Below, piece by piece: positions 1 through 5,927 of a stretch of DNA of 7,507 nt. This stretch comes from Candidatus Thiodiazotropha taylori. Lineage in GTDB: Bacteria; Pseudomonadota; Gammaproteobacteria; Chromatiales; Chromatiaceae. The first letter of the stretch is position 1, and the number at the start of each line of letters is the position of its first letter. The notes beneath the pieces were generated by a model that was given only the letters and a program-made list of their open reading frames with translations, ran no database searches and was not told where the DNA came from. The stretch is taken from the NCBI GenBank assembly GCA_019100305.1, contig JAHRHW010000216.1, forward strand, positions 1 through 7,507, in the 5' to 3' direction. Position numbers and translations under genes: made by a program.

Positions 1-215
1 GCCGGGCCGATGATGGCCTCAACCGACTCAAACCCTCGTGCCTCCAAGGCTTCAGCGATCTCTTCCCAACCGTAGTCGGCATTGCTCTCCTCCGCGTGGG
101 CGATGATACCTGTGGCAAATCGATAGGCTTCGTTACGATCCAGATCGTGGGGGACCTTGACCAGACGAATCTGTTCTGGTCTTGAGCTTGGCAATACCAT
201 ATAGGTTTCATTCAT
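1..215 (-). CDS. Unrecognised small acidic protein, 3' part beyond the window
   Basis: An uninterrupted reading frame runs from an ATG at 215-213 off the left edge, giving 71 full codons. The protein begins MNETYMVLPSSRPEQIRLVK and continues with a segment rich in Ala, Glu and Asp, including HAEESNADYGWEEIAEALE and then ARGFESVEAIIGP. It has no signal peptide, no membrane segment and no motif I can name. The alternating charged and aliphatic residues after about residue 28 suggest soluble alpha helices. A GAGG lies 10 nt upstream of the ATG (229-226), a usable though not ideal ribosome binding site; the ATG at codon 6 is an alternative start. A TATAGT box at 269-264 could drive it separately from the c-di-GMP gene 168 bp upstream. 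Codon use is like the neighbours. The reading frame is well supported; the function is unknown. Confidence 0.7.
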   Translation of the reverse strand, partial: MNETYMVLPSSRPEQIRLVKVPHDLDRNEAYRFATGIIAHAEESNADYGWEEIAEALEARGFESVEAIIGP

Positions 216-263
216 CAGTATGCTGCCTCATATCTGCGGGATGATGCTATTCGGTTGCGTCCT

Positions 264-269
264 ACTATA
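264..269 (-). promoter_or_regulatory. Possible -10 box for the unrecognised small protein
   Basis: On the minus strand the sequence GGGG-TATAGT-AGG matches five of six positions of the sigma-70 -10 consensus and lies about 50 bp before the ATG at 215, which would give a leader of about 40 nt. No good -35 box is found 16-18 nt further upstream (the six bases at 17-nt spacing read CGTGTC). The call rests on the -10 alone and is weak. Confidence 0.3.
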
Positions 270-325
270 CCCCAAATTGTCGCTCTGACACGAATCAGGA
301 GCTTGCTTAAGAAATGGCTTGGTCA

Positions 326-343
326 GCCACTGAAACGAGTGGC
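326..343. repeat. Short perfect inverted repeat between the c-di-GMP gene and the small gene
   Basis: GCCACT (326-331) and AGTGGC (338-343) form a 6-bp perfect stem around a 6-nt loop. It begins about 40 nt after the stop of the GGDEF/EAL gene in that gene's direction of transcription. No T-run follows on either strand, so it is not a canonical intrinsic terminator. It may be a weak 3' end structure or chance. The rest of the 216-383 gap holds only the possible -10 box at 264-269. Confidence 0.35.
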
Positions 344-383
344 CTTGCACCGTATTGGAGAGGTTTTCGTGAGGGGCTTGCTT

Positions 384-3300
384 TCAATGATTGGCGGAAA
401 CTTCAACCAGCTGTTTGTAGTGGTTAGAAGAGAGCAGTTCAGCGATCACCAGGGGTGGCTGGGGTTTGGAGAATAGATGTCCCTGGCCTTCGTCACAGCC
501 GATTTCACAAAGAAAGTGAAGCTGTCTGTGGTTTTCCACACCCTCCGCCAGAATCTTCAGACCCAGGCTTTTACCCATTGCAATCACCGTACAGATGATG
601 CTGCGGTCCTGTTCGTCATGCTCAATATTCTGGATGAATGACTGGTCGATCTTCAGGGTTGTCACGGGCAGGCGCTTAAGACGATAGAGAGAGGAGACAC
701 CGGTACCGAAATCATCGATCGAGAGGGTGAATCCGAGTTCCACCAGTTGATCCCAGAAGGGGTCATCGAAGGGTTTCTCCAGCAAACCGCTTTCGCCTAT
801 TTCCAGTTCGATGCTGTGTGGGCTGACGCCGCTCATTTCAACGGTGCGACAGATCTGGTCGTAGGCGTCACTGCTGTTGAAGGTATGGGTATCGACATTG
901 ATTGCCATGCGGCCGGGATTCAGCCCCTGATCCAGCCAGAACTGCATTTGACTGCAGGCTTCATTGATCACCCAGTGGGTGATCTCACGCATCACTCCTG
1001 CGTCATGGGCAACACTGAGAAACTCCCCTGCGGAGAGCAACCCGCGTTGCGGATGTTGCCAGTAGAGCAGAGCTTCGAAGCCGGTTGTCTCGCCTGAGTA
1101 GAGGTCGACCTTGGGCTGATAACGCAGCAGAAATTCGTCATTCATCAGCGCTGTGTGGAGGTCGATTTCGAGTTTGAAACGGTTTTCCTCTTTTTTCGCC
1201 ATCGCTTTGGTGAAGTAGTGATAGCCGTTTCGCCCCTCACGTTTGGCCATATACATGGCGGCATCAGCATTTTTAAGCAGTGTGGTGGTGTCATCGCCGT
1301 CATCTGGATAGATGGCGATACCGATGCTGGTTGTGATGTACAGCGTATGGGGTTCCAGATTGATCGGCTGGCTCAGCAGACTGATGATTTTGCGAGCAAC
1401 TCTGGCCGGGGCGTCATCCTGGTGAATGTCTTCCAGTAAGACGATGAACTCATCCCCGCCAAGACGAGCCACCTCGTCGTTGTTGCGTACCGCCTGGTTG
1501 AGCCGTTCGGCGCTTATCTGCAGAACCTTGTCCCCCATGTCATGACCCAGGGTGTCATTGATTTTTTTGAAGCGATCCAGATCGAGATAGAGTAGGGCGC
1601 AGCGGGTGTTGCGGCGTTCGGTGTGTGCCAATGCATGAACGAACATCTCCAGGAAGGCAGCACGATTATGCAACTGGGTGAGTGGATCGGTATAGGCCAG
1701 ATTGTGCAGCTCCATCTCATGTCGGCGCTTCTCTGTCACATCACTGAAGGTGGCGACATAGGAACTGATATTGCCCGCTTCCCCCACAACACTGGTGATG
1801 CGCAACAGCTCCGGATAGATCTGCCCATTTTTGCGCCGATTCCAGATCTCCCCTTCCCAATGGCCATCCAGTATGAGTCGATCCCACATCTCCTCATAGA
1901 AGAGATCATCATGCTGGCCTGACTTGAGGAAGTTGGGACGTTTACCAAGAACCTCATCCTCCTGGTACCCGGTAATCAGGGTGAACGCTTTGTTGACCGC
2001 TTCAATTTTTGCATCGGCATCGGTGACCATTACCCCTTCGGCCAGAGAGCTCAAGGCGACATCGCTGCGGTACTGTCGACGCTTGGTTTCATGCTCCCGG
2101 GTAATATCACGAAACAGCACCACAGAGCCGGCAAGGCTGCCGTTGGTCCAGATCGGTGAGCAGACGATGCTGGTGCGGATGGTCCTGCCATCACGGCATT
2201 TGAAGTGTAACTCTTCACTGTGGCAGTGATCGCCGCTGAGATTGTGCTGCAGAATCATGCAGGGTTGATCGGCCAGCGATTTGCCCTGCTCGTTGCAATG
2301 GAACAGCTGATGGGCGTTCTGGCCAAGCAGCTGGTGCTTTTTATACTTCAGAATGGTACAGGCTTTGGGATTGACGTAGTTGATGTTGCCTTTGGTATCG
2401 GTGACGTACATCCCTTCCGCCATATGGTCGGAAATTGTCTGCAGTCGTTTGGTGGTTTGTAACCAATGGTTGAAGGCGTAGAGTGCGAGGGAGGTGAGGA
2501 TGATGCCAATTAATAACAGGGTCAGGTGTTTGCTGCGGAGGTTACGCAGTTCGGTGACAGCAGAGTAGCTGAGGATATAGCCACTGGCCATCTGCTGGCT
2601 GTCCCAAAGTGCCTGCAGGCTGACGATGAAACACTCATCGGATTTAATGCAGATCTCCTCGGTGAACTCCTGATTCTGATCCAGTGCAAGATGGAGTGAC
2701 GCCTTCGTCTCCAGTTGAGCCTCGATTTTATTCAGTGAACTGAGCTGATCGTGACTCTGCCTTGTGACTTCAAGCAGTAGACCCGGATTGATTCTTGTTG
2801 TCCGATAGCGTGGATTCAGCTGTGGATTGGTTACCGCTTCATACAGGTCCCGTTTTAGAATCAGCAGGAAATGGGTGTCATGCATACTGCTCAGTTGACG
2901 CAGTGTTTTGTGTATCGCCTCGAAGGCGACCCCGAAATCGATGATCCCCACCACCTGATCCTCATGCAGGATCGGAAAGGCGAATCGGTGGCTTGGATTG
3001 GTTGGGTCGTATTCGAGTACTCCGCCCTGGGGGAATCCATTCAATACCCCTTTTAACATTGGGCGATGCTCAAGAATCACGTCGCCAAATTGTCCGGGTT
3101 CATCGAAGCGCAGAAAGATTCGGCCGTCCGGGAGTATGAACTGCAGGCCATGGATGCCTTCTTGCTGCAGGTGCTTGTAGCTTGTGATGAAGCGTTCAAA
3201 GAGACGCCTGCGTAATTCAATCTGTTGCTGATTGTCGCTGTCTGCCACCTTCGCCAGCAAGGAGGCTGTAGGGGGTTGATTGAAGCGTTCTTTATAGAAA

Positions 3301-3494
3301 ACTTCGATAATTCGCCGGTAGCTCTTAAGCACGGTTGTGACCGCTGTCTGGCGGGTTGCCTCGGCCCTTTCTAGCTGATGGTCGATCTCCCGCCAATAGT
3401 CAAAAAGCAGCAGACTGGCCTCCAAGCCAATCAGAAAGATCAAGGCAGCGATGAACTTAACGGATATCAACCGGCCACTCCTGGAAAGCGTCAT
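384..3494 (-). CDS. Membrane-bound sensor diguanylate cyclase/phosphodiesterase (Cache-PAS-PAS-GGDEF-EAL)
   Basis: This is a 1036-residue protein expected to make and/or break cyclic di-GMP at the inner membrane in response to a periplasmic signal. Residues about 11-31 are a first membrane helix. Residues 32-322 are a periplasmic region resembling a double Cache sensor, with LQFILPDGRIFLRFDEP and VVGIIDFGVAFEAI. Residues about 323-345 are the second helix. Two PAS domains follow (about 350-465 and 477-590), then GGDEF (about 596-760) and EAL (about 772-1020). The cyclase motif GGDEF is intact at 679-683, with DLDRFKKIND upstream and an inhibitory-site RNND at 670-673, exactly five residues before GGDEF. 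In the EAL domain the expected metal and catalytic residues are present: E807, N866, E898/E901, D927-D928, K948, E984 and Q1004. However, the usual EALLRW reads EALLYW. The frame is open to a TTG at 3539, but I chose the ATG at 3494 because it directly precedes the first membrane helix. Neither start has a strong Shine-Dalgarno. pilU lies upstream on the same strand. Enzymatic balance cannot be told from sequence. Confidence 0.95.
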   Translation of the reverse strand: MTLSRSGRLISVKFIAALIFLIGLEASLLLFDYWREIDHQLERAEATRQTAVTTVLKSYRRIIEVFYKERFNQPPTASLLAKVADSDNQQQIELRRRLFERFITSYKHLQQEGIHGLQFILPDGRIFLRFDEPGQFGDVILEHRPMLKGVLNGFPQGGVLEYDPTNPSHRFAFPILHEDQVVGIIDFGVAFEAIHKTLRQLSSMHDTHFLLILKRDLYEAVTNPQLNPRYRTTRINPGLLLEVTRQSHDQLSSLNKIEAQLETKASLHLALDQNQEFTEEICIKSDECFIVSLQALWDSQQMASGYILSYSAVTELRNLRSKHLTLLLIGIILTSLALYAFNHWLQTTKRLQTISDHMAEGMYVTDTKGNINYVNPKACTILKYKKHQLLGQNAHQLFHCNEQGKSLADQPCMILQHNLSGDHCHSEELHFKCRDGRTIRTSIVCSPIWTNGSLAGSVVLFRDITREHETKRRQYRSDVALSSLAEGVMVTDADAKIEAVNKAFTLITGYQEDEVLGKRPNFLKSGQHDDLFYEEMWDRLILDGHWEGEIWNRRKNGQIYPELLRITSVVGEAGNISSYVATFSDVTEKRRHEMELHNLAYTDPLTQLHNRAAFLEMFVHALAHTERRNTRCALLYLDLDRFKKINDTLGHDMGDKVLQISAERLNQAVRNNDEVARLGGDEFIVLLEDIHQDDAPARVARKIISLLSQPINLEPHTLYITTSIGIAIYPDDGDDTTTLLKNADAAMYMAKREGRNGYHYFTKAMAKKEENRFKLEIDLHTALMNDEFLLRYQPKVDLYSGETTGFEALLYWQHPQRGLLSAGEFLSVAHDAGVMREITHWVINEACSQMQFWLDQGLNPGRMAINVDTHTFNSSDAYDQICRTVEMSGVSPHSIELEIGESGLLEKPFDDPFWDQLVELGFTLSIDDFGTGVSSLYRLKRLPVTTLKIDQSFIQNIEHDEQDRSIICTVIAMGKSLGLKILAEGVENHRQLHFLCEIGCDEGQGHLFSKPQPPLVIAELLSSNHYKQLVEVSANH

Positions 3495-3597
3495 GACACA
3501 CCAGCTGCAGATCAGCGAAAAAGCAGCAGAGTGCTGCAAACACTAAGCGGAAGGCGGGTTGATGCTGAGATTGCTTTTCGACGTGAGATCTGCTGAA

Positions 3598-3620
3598 CGC
3601 GGGTCTTCGGTTTACCCGCG
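3598..3620. repeat. Stem-loop in the leader of the GGDEF/EAL gene
   Basis: CGCGGGT (3598-3604) and ACCCGCG (3614-3620) form a perfect 7-bp, mostly G+C stem with a 9-nt loop. It lies about 100 nt before the ATG at 3494. No T-run follows in the minus direction (next bases TTCAGCAGATC), so it is not a standard terminator. A role in leader structure, translation or an operator is possible but unshown. Confidence 0.5.
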
Positions 3621-3687
3621 CATGACGCAGAATGAGTGGTATGAGTTCCAACACGAGAGTCCTCTTCTCTTTCCCTTTGGATTTCTG

Positions 3688-3718
3688 TTTATTGGCCGAT
3701 CAGTAGGTCTCCAATAAA
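3688..3718. repeat. Perfect 8-bp inverted repeat with a 15-nt loop
   Basis: TTTATTGG (3688-3695) and CCAATAAA (3711-3718) are perfect reverse complements separated by 15 nt. On the minus strand the base could extend by pairing GGATTT-type flanks after a small bulge. No T-run follows. It may be a binding site for a dimeric regulator or an RNA hairpin; it lies just downstream of the candidate -10 box at 3735-3730. Confidence 0.5.
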
Positions 3719-3729
3719 TCCCTTATGCA

Positions 3730-3758
3730 ATTGTAGGTTATGGTCTGGTGTCACTGCA
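3730..3758 (-). promoter_or_regulatory. Weak candidate promoter for the GGDEF/EAL gene
   Basis: Reading the minus strand, TACAAT (3735-3730) matches five of six -10 consensus bases. The hexamer 17 nt upstream is TGCAGT (3758-3753), a poor -35. If used, the transcript would start near 3723 and carry a leader of about 230 nt including the hairpins at 3688-3718 and 3598-3620. Otherwise the gene would depend on read-through from pilU. Confidence 0.25.
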
Positions 3759-3796
3759 CGGTTTTCTGCCGGTATCGGGACACTTCAACCGTGTGG
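3754..3796 (-). repeat. Second intergenic hairpin, sharing an arm with the first
   Basis: CACGGTT (3757-3763) and AACCGTG (3787-3793) pair perfectly. Adding positions 3754-3756 with 3794-3796 gives ten base pairs in all if two G-T pairs are allowed (seen on the plus-strand reading). The 23-nt loop contains a small CCG-GTAT-CGG hairpin (3769-3778). The loop also holds GACAC (3779-3783), which is complementary to GTGTC at 3748-3752 just outside the stem, the geometry of an H-type pseudoknot. The arm 3790-3796 is also used by the hairpin at 3790-3845, so the two cannot fully form together. Confidence 0.45.
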
Positions 3797-3845
3797 CAAT
3801 CGCTCATCCTCCGCCTGGAGGGATCAGCATGAGCGTTTCCACACG
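3790..3845 (-). repeat. Long hairpin 14 nt after the pilU stop, possible 3' end structure
   Basis: Three nested perfect arms are visible: CGTGTGG (3790-3796) with CCACACG (3839-3845), CGCTCAT (3801-3807) with ATGAGCG (3829-3835), and CCTCC (3808-3812) with GGAGG (3817-3821) around a GCCT loop. That makes 19 base pairs over 56 nt with one 4/3 internal loop and a 7-nt bulge. The position right after pilU suggests a transcript-end or mRNA-protecting structure. No T-run follows on the minus strand (next bases GTTGAAGTG), so it is not a classical intrinsic terminator. A REP-like element is another possibility if copies exist elsewhere. Confidence 0.6.
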
Positions 3846-3859
3846 ATCTGCAGGCTGGA

Positions 3860-4969
3860 TCAGAATTGGTCCTCGGCGACGCCTAAGCCGCCCGGCGCTG
3901 CTACCCCATCGGTATCTGAAAGTCTGATCTTCAGTGACAGGTTGTTGCGGGAGTCTGCATGTGCCAAAGCCTCTTCCAGAGTGATTTTGCCTTCCTGGTA
4001 GAGTTTGTAGAGGGATTGGTCGAAGGTCTGCATTCCCCGTTCGTTACCCTGTTCCATCACCTCTTTGATGGTGTGGATGTCGCCTTTCTGGATCAGTTCG
4101 GAGATGTAGGTGGTCAGCAGCAGTATCTCAACCGCAGGCAGTCGCTGGCCGTTTTTGCCTTTCACCAGACGTTGCGAAACGACTGCCCGCAGATTCAGCG
4201 AGAGATCCATGTAGAGCTGCTGGTGGGCAGAGTCAGGGAAGAAGTTGATGATCCGGTCCAGCGCCTGGTTGGCATTGTTGGCGTGCAGGGTGGAGAGACA
4301 GAGATGTCCTGTTTCCGCGTAGGCAATGGCGTGCTGCATGGTGAACATTTCCCGGATCTCACCAATTTGAATCACATCCGGCGCCTCACGCATGGCATTC
4401 TTCAGTGCGTTTTCATAGGAGAGGGTGTCGAGTCCGACTTCCCGCTGGTCGACTACCGACTTTTTATGGGTGTAGAGATACTCGATCGGATCCTCGATGG
4501 TCAGAATATGGCCGGTACGATTCTGGTTGCGATGTTCTATCATCGCCGCCAAGGTAGTCGATTTACCCGATCCGGTGGCACCAACCACCAGGATCAGCCC
4601 ACGGGGCTCCATAATCAGATCCTTCAGAATGATCGGCAGATTGAGCTTTTCAACCGGTGGGATAACCCCTTTGATGTAGCGAATGACCATCGCCGCATCG
4701 CCTCGTTGGCGATAGACATTGACCCTGAACCGACCCAGTGCGTTGACCGAAATGGCAAGGTTACACTCATAAGTGGCCTCGAACTCCTTGATCTGGTCAT
4801 CGCTCATGATGCCATAGGCGAGTTTTCTCACCTGCCCTGACTGCAGGGGGGCCGTGCCGACCGGGCGTGTCTCACCCTCTGCCTTCAGATTGGGTGGTGC
4901 GCCTGTACTGAAAAACAGATCTGAACCATTTTTTTGCACCATCAGTTTCAGATAGGGCACGATATCCAT
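3860..4969 (-). CDS. pilU: Type IV pilus accessory retraction ATPase PilU
   Basis: This 369-residue cytoplasmic AAA+-like secretion ATPase is of the PilT/PilU group, which powers retraction of type IV pili (twitching motility, surface sensing, DNA uptake). The N-terminal domain opens with MDIVPYLKLMVQKNGSDLFF, typical of the family. Walker A is GATGSGKST at 130-138, the Asp box TIEDPIEY at 157-164, and Walker B IQIGEIRE at 200-207. The His box STLHANNANQALDRI at 226-240 and MDLSLNLRAVVSQRLV at 254-269 follow. The GEIR, ETGHLCLSTLHANNANQALD and INFFP forms are those of PilU rather than PilT (which has GEMRD and TLHTTSA). Length is close to P. aeruginosa PilU, with a short Gly/Ala-rich tail. 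The start is fixed by AGGAGG 8 nt upstream. The usual partner pilT is not next to it: upstream is a divergent unrelated gene. PilU normally works with PilT, so pilT is expected elsewhere. Confidence 0.93.
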   Translation of the reverse strand: MDIVPYLKLMVQKNGSDLFFSTGAPPNLKAEGETRPVGTAPLQSGQVRKLAYGIMSDDQIKEFEATYECNLAISVNALGRFRVNVYRQRGDAAMVIRYIKGVIPPVEKLNLPIILKDLIMEPRGLILVVGATGSGKSTTLAAMIEHRNQNRTGHILTIEDPIEYLYTHKKSVVDQREVGLDTLSYENALKNAMREAPDVIQIGEIREMFTMQHAIAYAETGHLCLSTLHANNANQALDRIINFFPDSAHQQLYMDLSLNLRAVVSQRLVKGKNGQRLPAVEILLLTTYISELIQKGDIHTIKEVMEQGNERGMQTFDQSLYKLYQEGKITLEEALAHADSRNNLSLKIRLSDTDGVAAPGGLGVAEDQF

Positions 4970-4977
4970 ACAGTTCT

Positions 4978-4983
4978 CCTCCT
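4978..4983 (-). promoter_or_regulatory. Ribosome binding site of pilU
   Basis: A perfect AGGAGG, 8 nt before the ATG at 4969, fixes the pilU start and predicts efficient translation. It is the strongest such site on the minus strand of the window. Confidence 0.8.
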
Positions 4984-5098
4984 GAGCGGCTGGACACGCT
5001 TGTCCTTCGCTGGATTTGTTAAGTAGCAGATTCCGTATCGGCAGAACCTCTCAGGAATGTAGCTAATTTTTTGTGAAATGATTAAAACACTTGCATAC

Positions 5099-5104
5099 AG
5101 GAGG
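5099..5104 (+). promoter_or_regulatory. Ribosome binding site that decides the MOSC gene start
   Basis: AGGAGG lies 4 nt before the ATG at 5109 (spacer GTTA). It overlaps the codons of a longer frame that begins at a TTG (5091), which argues against that TTG as the start. The spacing is a little tight but usable. Confidence 0.65.
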
Positions 5105-5108
5105 GTTA

Positions 5109-5927
5109 ATGACTACCCCGATCTGTTTATCGGCGCTTCATTGCTATCCGGTGAAGTCCCTGCGAGGGGTGACCCTCGATCGCTCCAGCCTGGATCGATT
5201 TGGCCTTGTGCACGACCGGCGCTGGATGGTGGTGGATGGTGATGGCGGGTTTCTATCCCAGCGGGAACTCCCCCGGATGGCCCTGGTTGGTGTTGAGGTG
5301 GTGTCCGATGGGTTGTTGCTGAATGCCCCGGATATGCCCGATTTGTGGATTGACCGGCCAACCATTGCTGCAGCCAGGATTGAGGTTGAGGTTTGGCAGG
5401 ATCGCCTCGAAGGCAGTGTCGTTGGACAGCCGGCTGATGCCTGGTTGAGTCGTTTTCTCGGTGTTGAATGCCGTCTTGTCTATATGATGGATGATGTGAA
5501 GCGCCAGGTGGATCAGCGCTATGCGGAGCCCAGGCACCAAACGGCCTTCAGCGATGGCTTTCCCCTGTTGCTCACCTCCGAAGCGTCGCTGGAGGAGCTT
5601 AACGGCCGGCTTGAGTCGCCCCTCTCCATGATACGCTTTCGTCCCAATCTGGTGATTTCAGGCTCACAGCCCTACGCGGAAGATCGGTGGGCACGGATTC
5701 GCATCGGAACGATGGAGCTGAGGCTGGTAAAGCCCTGTTCCCGTTGCAGCATTACGACCGTGGATCCCGACTCAGGTGCTCGGGGAGTTGAACCGCTGGC
5801 CACCCTGGCCACCTACCGACGACGGGGAAAACAGGTCTTTTTCGGGCAGAATCTGATCTACGATCGCGCCGCAGAGCTGAGGGTGGGGATGTCCGTGGAA
5901 GTTTTGGAGTATCGTGATGAAGCGTGA
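5109..5927 (+). CDS. MOSC-domain molybdenum-cofactor protein, short YcbX/mARC-like form
   Basis: The 272-residue protein has the two-part YcbX/mARC fold: an N-terminal MOSC beta-barrel segment (about 1-115; LHCYPVKSLRG at 10-20, GLVHDRRWMVVD at 32-43) and a MOSC domain (about 130-270). The MOSC part shows DGFPLLLTSEASLEELN (149-165), IRFRPNLVISG (175-185) and KPCSRCSITTVDPDSG (208-223). The Cys-x-x-Cys at 210/213 corresponds to the cysteine region that binds molybdenum in this family. Relatives reduce N-hydroxylated compounds: E. coli YcbX detoxifies hydroxylated purine bases such as 6-hydroxylaminopurine. E. coli YcbX is about 100 residues longer because it ends in a 2Fe-2S ferredoxin domain. 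That domain is absent here, as in mammalian mARC, so a separate electron donor would be needed. Start is ATG 5109, preceded by AGGAGG; the TTG at 5091 would add six poorly convincing residues. It overlaps the next gene by 11 bp. Substrate is unknown. Confidence 0.88.
   Translation: MTTPICLSALHCYPVKSLRGVTLDRSSLDRFGLVHDRRWMVVDGDGGFLSQRELPRMALVGVEVVSDGLLLNAPDMPDLWIDRPTIAAARIEVEVWQDRLEGSVVGQPADAWLSRFLGVECRLVYMMDDVKRQVDQRYAEPRHQTAFSDGFPLLLTSEASLEELNGRLESPLSMIRFRPNLVISGSQPYAEDRWARIRIGTMELRLVKPCSRCSITTVDPDSGARGVEPLATLATYRRRGKQVFFGQNLIYDRAAELRVGMSVEVLEYRDEA
5906..5909 (+). promoter_or_regulatory. Ribosome binding site of the DUF1415 gene inside the MOSC gene
   Basis: GGAG lies 7 nt before the ATG at 5917, inside the last codons of the MOSC gene. 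It supports ATG 5917 over the adjacent in-frame GTG at 5914. Confidence 0.5.

Larger units (their letters stand above)
3495..3859 (-). other. 365-bp gene-free leader/intergenic region rich in inverted repeats
   Basis: No convincing gene lies between the pilU stop and the ATG of the GGDEF/EAL gene. A 65-codon GTG-initiated frame (3654-3457) runs through the start of the next gene in another frame and has no ribosome binding site or recognisable sequence, so I read it as chance. The region holds four inverted repeats, listed separately: 3790-3845, 3754-3796, 3688-3718 and 3598-3620. It also has a possible -10 box (TACAAT, 3735-3730). It does not contain the conserved bases of the known c-di-GMP riboswitches (no GGGCAAACC or GGACGCAAAGC block), which I checked because of the downstream gene. 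Confidence 0.7.
4970..5108. promoter_or_regulatory. Divergent intergenic region between pilU and the MOSC gene
   Basis: These 139 bp must hold or transmit the promoters for pilU (leftward) and the MOSC-DUF1415 pair (rightward). The part from 5060 to 5090 is clearly AT-rich (ATTTTTTG, ATTAAAAC), the likeliest promoter area. I could not find a -35/-10 pair good enough to assign to either strand. A small palindrome, GGACA-CGCT-TGTCC (4992-5005), lies 23 bp ahead of the pilU ATG. Confidence 0.45.

Noticed and set aside
301..383. Direct repeat GCTTGCTT at 301-308 and 376-383.
   Set aside because: Only 8 bp, two copies and no flanking structure; expected by chance at this length.
3457..3654. A 65-codon minus-strand frame starting with GTG, running from the intergenic region into the start of the GGDEF/EAL gene.
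   Set aside because: No Shine-Dalgarno, no recognisable sequence, and it overlaps the membrane-helix codons of the real gene in another frame. An upstream regulatory peptide cannot be excluded but is not supported.
3495..3859. Considered a c-di-GMP riboswitch in front of the GGDEF/EAL gene.
   Set aside because: The conserved core blocks of the GEMM-I class are missing and the stems seen do not have that arrangement; nothing resembling class II was found either.
3959..4840. A long open frame of 293 codons on the plus strand opposite pilU.
   Set aside because: It lies wholly inside pilU, whose protein has every family motif. The opposite-strand translation has no recognisable domain and no ribosome site; long antisense frames are common opposite such genes.
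4992..5005. Small palindrome GGACA-CGCT-TGTCC ahead of pilU, considered as an operator or hairpin.
   Set aside because: A 5-bp arm with no matching promoter elements nearby is too weak to call on its own; it is mentioned only within the intergenic region.
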